Assembly (NCBI GenBank): GCA_015075305.1
Contig: JABTUS010000002.1
Coordinates: 310,001-374,000, forward strand
Direction of reading: 5' to 3'
Length of the DNA stretch: 64,000 bases
Origin: Opitutaceae bacterium
GTDB taxonomy: Bacteria; Verrucomicrobiota; Verrucomicrobiia; Opitutales; Opitutaceae
The translations under genes and the position numbers were made by a program. Under the pieces are notes generated by a model that saw only the letters and a program-made list of their open reading frames with translations, did no database searches and was not told the DNA's origin. Of the stretch, positions 43,358 through 51,581 are shown in pieces (positions within the stretch are counted from its first letter, which is position 1; each line of letters begins with the position of its first letter).

Positions 43358-44443
43358 CTACAGATCGTCGTCGTGCGCCCCCTCAAGGGACGAGGCCTTC
43401 TGGTATTCGGTCACACGGCCCTCAAAGAAGTTCTGCTCCTTCTTGATGTCCATCATCTCCGCAAGCCAGGGCAGCGGGTTCTTCACGCCAGGTGAAAGCA
43501 GACCCAGGCCCACCCCTTCCAGCCGGCGGTCCGCGATGTAATCAATGTACTGCAGGAACTCGTCGACGGCGAGCCCCACCGCATTGACCGGCAGGCAGTC
43601 GCGGATGAACTCCTTCTCCAGCTGCACGGCCTCCGCCATCGTCGCGCGCAGCTCCTCCTTGAACTCCGGAGTCCAGATGTCGCGGTTCTCCTCGACAAGA
43701 TCCATGAAGAGATTGCGGAAGACCTCGATGTGATTGCTCTCGTCGCGCAGCGTGTAGCGGAACATCTGGCCGATTCCCGGAAACTTGTTCTGCCGGTAGA
43801 GCGAAAGGATCATGCCGAACAGTCCGTAGAACTGGGTGCCCTCCATGCACTGCCCGAATACAAAGATGTTCCTGGCAAGCAGCCGCTTGTTCTCCAGAAG
43901 GGTGAGGTCGAGGTCGCGGCGCAGCTTCCGGGAAATGCGCGTCACGAACTCGTTCTTTTTCACAATGGTCTGAACATCCTCGAACATCGCCTCGCATTCA
44001 TGGGGATTGATGCCAAGCGACGAAATCATGTAGAGCAGCGAGTCGGCGTGAATGTTCTCCTCGTGCGCGTGGCGCCCGAGCACCAGCTTCAGTTCCGGCG
44101 CCGTGACCAGCTCGCGCACGACGTGCTGGATGTTGTCGCCCACGATCCCCTCGGCCGCCGAGAAATAGCCGATGCCCATGCGGATGATCCAGCGCTCGAT
44201 GTCCGAAACCATCTTCGCATCCCGCCACTGCTCGATGTCCTTGCCCATCGGGATGTCCTCCGGCTCCCAATGGTTCGCCTTCATCTTCCGGTAGAGGTCG
44301 TAGGCCCACTGGTACTTCAGGGGCAGGAGATTGAAGGTCATCGTGTCGCGGCCGTTGATGACGCGCTTGGCGGCGAAGGCCTCCTCGGCCTTGGCCTGAT
44401 CGAGGACGAACGACTTGTTGCCAACAATGAAGGTCTTGTGCAT
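43358..44443 (-). CDS. nrdB: Ribonucleotide reductase beta subunit, class Ic-like
   Basis: 361 aa from ATG 44443. It holds the metal cofactor that starts deoxyribonucleotide synthesis by NrdA. Metal ligands can be placed: Glu in FSAAEGIVGDN, Glu and His in EENIHADS, Glu in CMEGTQFYGLF, Glu and His in RDESNHIEVF. The radical Tyr position (four residues after the His in ENIH) is Leu (ENIHADSL), and the first ligand is Glu, as in Chlamydia R2c. That predicts a Mn/Fe cofactor with no tyrosyl radical (class Ic). NrdA is not in the window. The C-terminus ends in acidic residues (GAHDDDL), suited to NrdA docking. Confidence 0.9.
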   Translation of the reverse strand: MHKTFIVGNKSFVLDQAKAEEAFAAKRVINGRDTMTFNLLPLKYQWAYDLYRKMKANHWEPEDIPMGKDIEQWRDAKMVSDIERWIIRMGIGYFSAAEGIVGDNIQHVVRELVTAPELKLVLGRHAHEENIHADSLLYMISSLGINPHECEAMFEDVQTIVKKNEFVTRISRKLRRDLDLTLLENKRLLARNIFVFGQCMEGTQFYGLFGMILSLYRQNKFPGIGQMFRYTLRDESNHIEVFRNLFMDLVEENRDIWTPEFKEELRATMAEAVQLEKEFIRDCLPVNAVGLAVDEFLQYIDYIADRRLEGVGLGLLSPGVKNPLPWLAEMMDIKKEQNFFEGRVTEYQKASSLEGAHDDDL

Positions 44444-44610
44444 CGGAAATGAGGCGGTTTTTCGACGTGAAGTTGAGGCACAGCCAAAACGGAATTCCCA
44501 GTCTTTTTCTCGCTTCACCCGCCGGATGATGAAGATTCTTCACCACCGGCCTGCGAGGCAGGCAGAAGGCTTGCCACCTTCAGTGAGCCGGGCAGCATCG
44601 CCCGCCGAGC

Positions 44611-45579
44611 ATGATTCGATCCTTCGTTTTCAGCGACGGAAAGCTTGTGGGGCGCGACCTTGAGTCCGAAGCCCTTCGGCTGGTGCGGGCCGACAAGGGG
44701 CTCCTGCTGTGGGTTGACCTGGTCAACCCCACCGACGAGGAGGTCCATGAAATCCTCGAGGGCGTCTTCCAGTTCCATCCGCTTGCAATCGAGGACTGCC
44801 GGACGCCCAGTTCCCTGCCCAAGGCGGAGGACTATGACGACTACCTGTTCGTCGTGACCCACGCGGTCGACTTCACCCGCTCGGAAAAGTTCAACACCAC
44901 GGAACTCAACCTGTTTCTCGGAAAGGACTTTCTGGTCACCTACCACGCCCCCTCGGTCAAATCCATCGAGACTGTCGTGGACCGCTGCGTCCGGACCACC
45001 GGCTCAGTCGCCCGCGGGCCGGACCGGCTGGCGCACCTCATCATCGATGCGCTGGTCGACAACTACCAGCCCACGACCGAGGAACTGCGGGCGGAGCTGG
45101 AGTCGATCGAGGAATCCGTCCTCAGCAGCTCGGATTCCGGCCTGACCACCCAGCTCATGGAGGTTCGCGGCGAAATCGCGCACCTCCGCCAGATCGTGAG
45201 ACCGCAGCGCGACATGATCTCCCGGCTGGCCCGCGGCGAGTCCAAGATGATCCGTTCGGTGATGCTGCCGTATTTCAGGGACCTGCGCGACAACCTGATC
45301 CGCATCGATGAGACCGCGGCCTCGTTCGCCGACCAACTGCTGATTTCCTTCGACCTTTACCTTAACAAATCGTCCTTCCAGGCCAATGAAGGCATCAAGG
45401 CCCTTACGGCGCTGACGGCCGTCAGTCTGCCGGGCATCATCATTGGCACCTGGTACGGGATGAACTTTGAACACATGCCGGAACTGACCTCACCCTACGG
45501 CTACCCGGGGGTGACGGCGGCAACCGCCATCTGCACGTTCCTGATGTGGCGGTGGTGCAAACGAAAACGCTGGATCTAG
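44611..45579 (+). CDS. corA: CorA-type magnesium/cobalt transporter, copy 1
   Basis: 322 aa. The N-terminal cytoplasmic domain contains LLLWVDLVNPTDEEVHEIL and FHPLAIEDCRTP. Long helices (IAHLRQIVRPQRDMISRL) lead to two C-terminal membrane helices with the selectivity motif YGMNF (IIGTWYGMNFEHMPE) and a basic tail. Homopentameric channel for Mg2+ or Co2+. The next gene starts 8 bases after its stop and is a paralogue. Confidence 0.9.
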   Translation: MIRSFVFSDGKLVGRDLESEALRLVRADKGLLLWVDLVNPTDEEVHEILEGVFQFHPLAIEDCRTPSSLPKAEDYDDYLFVVTHAVDFTRSEKFNTTELNLFLGKDFLVTYHAPSVKSIETVVDRCVRTTGSVARGPDRLAHLIIDALVDNYQPTTEELRAELESIEESVLSSSDSGLTTQLMEVRGEIAHLRQIVRPQRDMISRLARGESKMIRSVMLPYFRDLRDNLIRIDETAASFADQLLISFDLYLNKSSFQANEGIKALTALTAVSLPGIIIGTWYGMNFEHMPELTSPYGYPGVTAATAICTFLMWRWCKRKRWI

Positions 45580-45587
45580 CCTCCGCC

Positions 45588-46559
45588 ATGGTCACCACGC
45601 TTGTCTACAGGGACAACAAGATCGTTGCGCAGGACCCGCCGGTCGAATCGCTCGGCACGCTGCGGTGCGAACCCGGCGTCCTGCTCTGGGTCGATCTTTC
45701 GGCGCCCACCCAGGAGGAAACGCGGCTGATTCTGGAATCGGCCTTCGCGATCCACCCGCTCGCCATTGAGGACTGCGTCATTGACACCCCGTTTCCGAAA
45801 CTCGAGGAGTTCGACGACTACCTCTACCTGGTGATGCACGCGGTCGACTACACGCAGACCGAGGAGTTCACGACCACCGAGCTGAATTTCTTTCTCGGAA
45901 AGAATTTCCTCCTGACCTTCCACAAGCAGCCGTTGCGACCGGTCCAGGCCGCCCTGGAGCGATACCAGAAGAACCCATCGACCCTCGTCCGCGGGCCCGA
46001 TCGTTTTGCGCACGTCATTCTCGACCTCATGGTCGAGGCGTACAAGCCCGCGATGGACGCACTGCACGAGGAGCTCGACAAGGTGGAGCGCGGCGTGCTC
46101 CAGGGCGCGCCGGCGGGCGAGCTCTTTCCGCTCGTCATTTCGCTGCGGAAGAAATTCTCCGCGCTGCGCCAGATCGTGCGCCCGCAGCGGGAGATCGTCA
46201 GCACGCTCTCGGACGGAAAACTCAAGTTGATCCGGAGCGTCATGGTCCCGTACCTCCGCGACCTGACCGAGGATCTCTCGCGCATCGAGTCGCAGGCCAA
46301 CGCCTGGGCCGAGCAGCTCATCCTTTCATTCCGCGTCTATCTCAACCGCTCCAGCCACGAGGCCAACGAAGGGATCCGCGTGCTGAACGGCATCACCGCA
46401 CTCACCATCCCCGTCCTGATTCTCAGCGGCTGGTACGGCATGAACTTCACGAACATGCGTGAACTGGGATGGAAACACGGCTACGCCGGAGCAACGGCAC
46501 TGGTCCTCATAGGCACCATCGCGATGCTTCGTTTCATGCGAAAGCGAAAGTGGCTTTGA
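45588..46559 (+). CDS. corA: CorA-type magnesium/cobalt transporter, copy 2
   Basis: 323 aa; ATG 45588 chosen because it gives the same N-terminus as its neighbour. Corresponding blocks are LLWVDLSAPTQEETRLIL, IHPLAIEDCVID, FSALRQIVRPQREIVSTL and SGWYGMNFTNMRE. The two copies have diverged well over half their residues by eye, so the tandem duplication is old and the paralogues may differ in ion preference or form mixed pentamers. No regulatory RNA is seen before copy 1. Confidence 0.9.
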   Translation: MVTTLVYRDNKIVAQDPPVESLGTLRCEPGVLLWVDLSAPTQEETRLILESAFAIHPLAIEDCVIDTPFPKLEEFDDYLYLVMHAVDYTQTEEFTTTELNFFLGKNFLLTFHKQPLRPVQAALERYQKNPSTLVRGPDRFAHVILDLMVEAYKPAMDALHEELDKVERGVLQGAPAGELFPLVISLRKKFSALRQIVRPQREIVSTLSDGKLKLIRSVMVPYLRDLTEDLSRIESQANAWAEQLILSFRVYLNRSSHEANEGIRVLNGITALTIPVLILSGWYGMNFTNMRELGWKHGYAGATALVLIGTIAMLRFMRKRKWL

Positions 46560-46658
46560 AGTCACGCGGGACGGGACGGAAAGAATGATGGAAACATGAC
46601 GTGCGGCCTCTCCCGAAGGCGTTTGCGCTGGGGTGAAAACTCCGTCGACTATCGAGCC

Positions 46659-47648
46659 ATGCGAATTCGCCGAACCCTGGATCCAGGACTCCGACGCCGC
46701 CTGCTGGCATTCGCGGCCGCAGCCTGTTTCCTTGCCATGGCATCGGCGCAGGGGCAGGGGCAGCCGCGCGTTGATTTTCCCCGGATGGGCGGGCCCTATC
46801 CCGGCGACCGGTCAGGCACGCGGATCTGGATTGAGGGAGGCGGATGGGTGGATGAAGCCACCGTCAGGACCGCGCGTGAAACAGCCTCGCACAGCACGGG
46901 CACGCCCGACTGGCGGAATCCGCGCGAGTTCAGCCGGGACGTCTTCACGTTTGCGCGGGCCATCTTTCGCTCCGAAAGGCGTGTGCCGCGGCGCGGACCC
47001 GTGTTCGGGTGGTTTGTCGACTATCCGGATGCGGATCTCAATCTGTCCTACCGCCTGCAGCAACTGACCTCGATGAAGGTGGATCCTGATGGACGGGTCC
47101 TGCATCTCACCGATCCCGATCTGCCCGACTATCCCCTGATCTACATGGTGCACACCGAGGACATGCTCCTGCAGGAGGAGGAGGTTTCGGCCCTGCGCAA
47201 CTACCTGCAGGCGGGCGGGGTCCTGCTCGCATCGGACTACTGGGGCACGGACGCCTGGAACAATTTCTCCGCGGAGATGCGGCGCGTGCTTCCGGGAAAG
47301 GCCTGGGCGGACATTCCCATGGATCATCCCGTGTTCAAGTGCATCTACAGGATTTCGGGGCCGATGAACGAGCTTCAGATTCCCACGCTTCAGTACTGGG
47401 TGCGCAGTCACGACCCAGCGAACCCCAATTCACGCATCACGGTGGACCGCGGCGTCGGCTCGGAAAACGTCGCGGTCAAGGCGCTGCTCGACGACCGCGG
47501 GCGCATCATGGTCCTTTCCATCCACAACTCCGACATCAGCGACGGCTGGGAGCGCGAGGGGGAAAATGCGGACTACTTTCGTGAACTGTCTGAAAAACGG
47601 GCCTACCCCCTGGCGATCAACCTGATCTTCTACCTGATGACCCACTGA
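46659..47648 (+). CDS. DUF4159-domain exported protein
   Basis: 329 aa from ATG 46659; signal peptide (LLAFAAAACFLAMASAQG). The body has RNPREFSRDVFTFARAIFRSERR, YPDADLNLSYRLQQLTSM, LIYMVHTEDMLLQEEEVSALRNYLQAGGVLLASDYWG and IHNSDISDGWEREGENADYF, matching DUF4159. The fold resembles a glutamine-amidotransferase-like/ThuA-type Rossmann domain. Family members often occur with AAA-MoxR and DUF58 genes, which are not here. Function unknown. Confidence 0.75.
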   Translation: MRIRRTLDPGLRRRLLAFAAAACFLAMASAQGQGQPRVDFPRMGGPYPGDRSGTRIWIEGGGWVDEATVRTARETASHSTGTPDWRNPREFSRDVFTFARAIFRSERRVPRRGPVFGWFVDYPDADLNLSYRLQQLTSMKVDPDGRVLHLTDPDLPDYPLIYMVHTEDMLLQEEEVSALRNYLQAGGVLLASDYWGTDAWNNFSAEMRRVLPGKAWADIPMDHPVFKCIYRISGPMNELQIPTLQYWVRSHDPANPNSRITVDRGVGSENVAVKALLDDRGRIMVLSIHNSDISDGWEREGENADYFRELSEKRAYPLAINLIFYLMTH

Positions 47649-47696
47649 ACCGCGGGGATTCAGAAACTAGCGGTGAAATTGGGCTTGGCATTGCCC

Positions 47697-47720
47697 GTTG
47701 ATTGATATTTATCAATCAAC
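47697..47720. promoter_or_regulatory. Perfect palindrome before the second TonB receptor
   Basis: Arms GTTGATTGATA and TATCAATCAAC around TT, a 24-base perfect inverted repeat, 41 bases upstream of the receptor start. There is no U-run after it. It is a candidate operator for the LacI-type regulator at 50340-51413 or another dimeric regulator, though it lacks the central CG usual for LacI sites. Confidence 0.55.
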
Positions 47721-47761
47721 ACCCGTGCCATTCCAGGCCGGAATCAATCGGATCCTCCCCT

Positions 47762-50323
47762 ATGAACCTCCCCTCCGCCCAATCGCTGCGTGTCCTGGCA
47801 CGGCTGCTTGTCGTCACAGGATTTATTACTATCAACCTCCTTCGAGGCCAGATTCGATCCGGGCCGGTCACCGATGACGCCGACACGATTGAGCTCTCGC
47901 CATTTCAGGTCAGCACCACCTCCGACTCCGGCTATCGGGCCGGCAACTCCGTCTCGGCCACCCGGATCGACACGCCGATCAAGGACCTTCCCTTCTCAAT
48001 CAGCGCATTCACCGAGCAGTTCATCGAGGACATCGGCGCCCATGAGCTTCTCGACGTTGTCAGTTTCGCCCCTGGAGTGACCAGCGGTGCGAAGGAGTTC
48101 ACGCAAGGAACCAATCGCTTTTCGATTCGCGGCTTTGACGGCGATGTCACCCCGCAGCGCAACGGCTTCGTCGGCAACCGCTATGTCGATTCAGGCAACG
48201 TTCAGCGCGTCGAGGTCGTGAAGGGTCCGGCATCGCTGCTTTACGGACAGATCACGCCTGGAGGAACGGTCAACTACATCACCAAACGCGCGGAGAGAAG
48301 GAATTTCACCCGTGTGAAGGGTGAGATCGGCACGGATCACTTCTGGCGCGCCGACCTGGACATCAACCGCACGTTTGCGGACGGACGGGTCAGCGGACGC
48401 CTGATCGGCGCCTACGAGAACAGGCTCGCATGGGCTGATCCGAGTGGCGGCGACTCCCGGCTGATGGCAGGCAGCATCGAGCTGGCGCCGACCCGGTCGG
48501 TTTCATTGTTCGTGGAGTTCGAGAGCTACCGCCGTTACGAGACTCCGCTCATAAGCATGAAGCCCAATCTCGCGGTCGCCGGTTTCACCACCGCAAACGC
48601 CGCGAACTATCCGGTGCTGGCCGACCGGGCGCGTGCGCAGGCGTATGTGGACGTCGGCAACCTCAATCTCGGCTTTCTCAACTACGCGCCGCTGCCGAAG
48701 AACTTCAACTATGTCGGCCGGAATGACTATCGTCACTCCAGATTTGATTCCATCAACGCGGAGTTGAACGTGGAGTTCAGCCGGAACTGGCGCGCGCGGG
48801 CCAACTTTGGCTGGAATGACTTCAAGCTCAGCAACAAACTGACCGGCCTCGCCGAATTCACCGTCACTCCCGCCGCCGCCTACATTGCCACGGCCGGCAG
48901 GAGCCGGTTTACGTTCCGTGATGAACTCGAGAATGACCCCCGGTCGGTGCTTGCCGATCCCTCAAAAACCGCATCAGCGCTTCTGACGCGGCGCAAGCGC
49001 CTGGAGGAGTCAATGGGTGACTCCCACTCCTATCAGGTGGAGCTCGCTGGGCGCATCGATGCGGGCGCGGTGACCCTGAAGCCGCTTTTCGGCGCCTATC
49101 TCAGCAAGGTCGGCACGGGCAGTTTTCGCAGGGAAAGCACGGTTTCCCCACCGGCCGGCCTGGCCAATGCCCAGACCGCGCCCAACCAGCATTTTCAGCC
49201 ATGGAACTACAACGATCGCTCCACCTGGATCAACACGGACGACTATGACGTAAATGCGATTCCCGGCATCAACTCATTCAACGACTCCGATGGCGAGGAA
49301 AGCGCGCTCTACGGCGTGGTGACGGCGAGCATGCTGGACGAGCGGCTGATCCTCATTGGCGGCGCACGGTACAACGAGACGTGGACAATCAACACCAACA
49401 AGCTGCCGACGACGACCACGCCTCCGGGTGAGGCGGTGAAGGGCAGCAAGTTTGAGGCGACAAAAACCACGCCGCAGTTTGGCGCGGGTTACAAGCTCCG
49501 CCGGGACCTGCTGCTCTTCGCCAGCTACTCCGAGTCGTTCTTCATCGAAGACCGCAGCCTCACGTCCTTCAACCCAGCCTACAATCCCGCACTTCCCTCC
49601 GGCCCCAGCAATCGCGTCACGATCACCGAGCCCGCGGTGCCGACGACCGGCAGGGGATATGAGTTCGGCGTGAAGACGGACTTCCTCAACGGACGCGTCT
49701 CCTCAACGATCTCGCTCTTCCACCTGGAACGGAAAAACCGCATCCTTCGTTTCCGTGAAACGGCCCCGGATGGAACGTTCCCGACCATAACGCGGCAGGG
49801 GACGGTTGATCGGAGCGAGGGTGTTGAAGTCGAGGTGACCTGGTCGCCTTTGGACAACTGGCAGGTGTTCGCGACGCTGAGCCTGATGGACGTCAAGACC
49901 ATCAAGGGCACGTTCCCGTCGATCAACGTCTACTCAACTGATCCTGCGGTGCAGGCTGCCTATGTTGCGGCGTACAATGAGGCCAAGGCGCTTATTCTCA
50001 ATGCCGTGCCTGAAGGATCCGCGGAGAATCTGGCGACACTCTGGACGCGCTACGATTTCAAGAATGGACCGCTGCAGAACTGGTGGGTGGCCGGAGGTTT
50101 TGTCCACACGGGCAGGAAAGCGCAGCGAACCGCGAATCCGACTCTCTTCATCGATGCGAGCACGATCTTCGATCTTACCGTCGGCTACAACTGGAAGGCC
50201 GACGGGCTCAACTGGTCGGGTGCCCTCGCCTGGAAAAACATTGCAGACAAGGAATACTTCAACGCCAACCAGTCGCGCGGGCAGCCCGGACGCGTGATCC
50301 TGAGCATCTCGACGAAGTTCTGA
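47762..50323 (+). CDS. TonB-dependent siderophore-type receptor
   Basis: 853 aa from ATG 47762, signal sequence (VLARLLVVTGFITINLLRG). A short TonB-box-like stretch (DTIELSPFQVSTTSD) precedes the plug (RIDTPIKDLPFSISAFTEQFIEDIGAHELLDVVSFAPGV, VEVVKGPASLLYGQITPGGTVNYITKR), the signature of siderophore receptors of the FhuA/FpvA group. The barrel ends in KF (VILSISTKF). No carboxypeptidase-like N-terminal domain, unlike the first receptor. The LacI gene next door suggests sugar control instead of iron control, so the substrate is unclear. Confidence 0.9.
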   Translation: MNLPSAQSLRVLARLLVVTGFITINLLRGQIRSGPVTDDADTIELSPFQVSTTSDSGYRAGNSVSATRIDTPIKDLPFSISAFTEQFIEDIGAHELLDVVSFAPGVTSGAKEFTQGTNRFSIRGFDGDVTPQRNGFVGNRYVDSGNVQRVEVVKGPASLLYGQITPGGTVNYITKRAERRNFTRVKGEIGTDHFWRADLDINRTFADGRVSGRLIGAYENRLAWADPSGGDSRLMAGSIELAPTRSVSLFVEFESYRRYETPLISMKPNLAVAGFTTANAANYPVLADRARAQAYVDVGNLNLGFLNYAPLPKNFNYVGRNDYRHSRFDSINAELNVEFSRNWRARANFGWNDFKLSNKLTGLAEFTVTPAAAYIATAGRSRFTFRDELENDPRSVLADPSKTASALLTRRKRLEESMGDSHSYQVELAGRIDAGAVTLKPLFGAYLSKVGTGSFRRESTVSPPAGLANAQTAPNQHFQPWNYNDRSTWINTDDYDVNAIPGINSFNDSDGEESALYGVVTASMLDERLILIGGARYNETWTINTNKLPTTTTPPGEAVKGSKFEATKTTPQFGAGYKLRRDLLLFASYSESFFIEDRSLTSFNPAYNPALPSGPSNRVTITEPAVPTTGRGYEFGVKTDFLNGRVSSTISLFHLERKNRILRFRETAPDGTFPTITRQGTVDRSEGVEVEVTWSPLDNWQVFATLSLMDVKTIKGTFPSINVYSTDPAVQAAYVAAYNEAKALILNAVPEGSAENLATLWTRYDFKNGPLQNWWVAGGFVHTGRKAQRTANPTLFIDASTIFDLTVGYNWKADGLNWSGALAWKNIADKEYFNANQSRGQPGRVILSISTKF

Positions 50324-50339
50324 TCATCATTCAGCGGGA

Positions 50340-51413
50340 TCAGGACTTCGCGGAAACTGACGCGACGCTTCCAACCGGCCCGCTGGTCTCTCCCAGAAAG
50401 AGCGTGGAAGCCAGGGTCAGATCAAGATAGCTGCCTTCCTCGTTTTCCTGGGTGTCAAGCATCAGGCGGGCGGCTGACCGGCCGAGGGACTCGGCGTCGC
50501 AGCCCGCCGCCGTGAGTGTCGGGCTTTCCTCGTGCGCGAGCGAGGAATAGTCGGCGGCCGCGATGCTGACGTCGCCAGGCACCTCATATCCTTCGCGTTT
50601 GAACGTCATGACCGCACCGCGTGCCATCTGCTGGTTGTAGGTGATGAATGCGGTCGGGAAGTCCCTGCGCCTCCTGAACGGCAGGAGCAGGTACACCGCA
50701 TCGACGCCCTCGGCGCGGTCGCCCTGCTTCTGCTGGATGTCGTAGCGTGCATTGGCCTTGAGTCCCGCCGCCTGAATGGCGTTGAGATAGGCCTGGTGGC
50801 GCGCCTCGTGACGACCGAGCCCTGCGTTGCCGCCGATCCATCCGATTCGCTGGTGGCCAAGCTCGACAAGGTGCCTGACCAATGAGGATATCGCCTGCGG
50901 CTCGTTTCCGAGCACGGAATGGCAGAGGCCCGGATGCCTTGCGGACACGGCGACGATGCGCGTGGAGAATTGACGGATCTGCTGGAGAAATCCCTCATTG
51001 ACCTGGCCCAGGAGCGTCACGCCCTTGATCGAATGGCCGGCGGGAAAAAACTGGCGCAGGCGGGGCTCCGCAAGGGTGTCTTCGGAGCCGAGAAACACGG
51101 TTGCGTACCCTTTTTCGGCGAGCGCCGTGTGCAGGCCGTGGAGCACATGGCTGAAGTAGCTGCCCTGGGTGTGGAGATTGAGTCCGGAGCGCAGAACGAA
51201 ACCCACCTGGCGGCGCGCCGTTTCGATCGGGGACTGATTCAGCTTCATTCCCTTCGGCGTGTAGCCAAGGTTGAACGCGTGATCCCAGATGCGCTGGTAG
51301 GTCTCCGGGCTGATGTTCTCACGCCGCCCATTGAGCACCATCGAAACGAGACCCTGGGAAACGCCGAGGTCCTTTGCCAGCTTGGTCTGTGAAATCCGGG
51401 TCGCGCGCCCCAT
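50340..51413 (-). CDS. LacI-family transcriptional regulator
   Basis: 357 aa. HTH ISQTKLAKDLGVSQGLVSMVLNGRRENISPETYQRIW, then an effector-binding domain (VGFVLRSGLNLHTQGSYFSHVLHGLHTALAEKGYATVFLG, IGWIGGNAGLGRHEARHQAYLNAIQ, VPGDVSIAAADYSSLAHEESPTLTAAG). It converges with the TonB receptor gene; 16 bases separate the stops. It probably controls that receptor through the palindrome at 47697-47720; its own promoter region (51414-51581) shows no such repeat. Confidence 0.9.
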   Translation of the reverse strand: MGRATRISQTKLAKDLGVSQGLVSMVLNGRRENISPETYQRIWDHAFNLGYTPKGMKLNQSPIETARRQVGFVLRSGLNLHTQGSYFSHVLHGLHTALAEKGYATVFLGSEDTLAEPRLRQFFPAGHSIKGVTLLGQVNEGFLQQIRQFSTRIVAVSARHPGLCHSVLGNEPQAISSLVRHLVELGHQRIGWIGGNAGLGRHEARHQAYLNAIQAAGLKANARYDIQQKQGDRAEGVDAVYLLLPFRRRRDFPTAFITYNQQMARGAVMTFKREGYEVPGDVSIAAADYSSLAHEESPTLTAAGCDAESLGRSAARLMLDTQENEEGSYLDLTLASTLFLGETSGPVGSVASVSAKS

Positions 51414-51581
51414 CGGTTTTCATTTTTCACACGGTGATCGCAAACTCAATCAAGTATTCGAAGCCAAAGGATTTTTGAACCGGGGCCGGACGCCGCATCG
51501 TGTGGTCCCCCTGCGGACAAGCCCGGAGGCCGGAAAATTGTTCGTGCTCTTGGCCCGGCCGAACCTAGCGTGATCGCGCAT

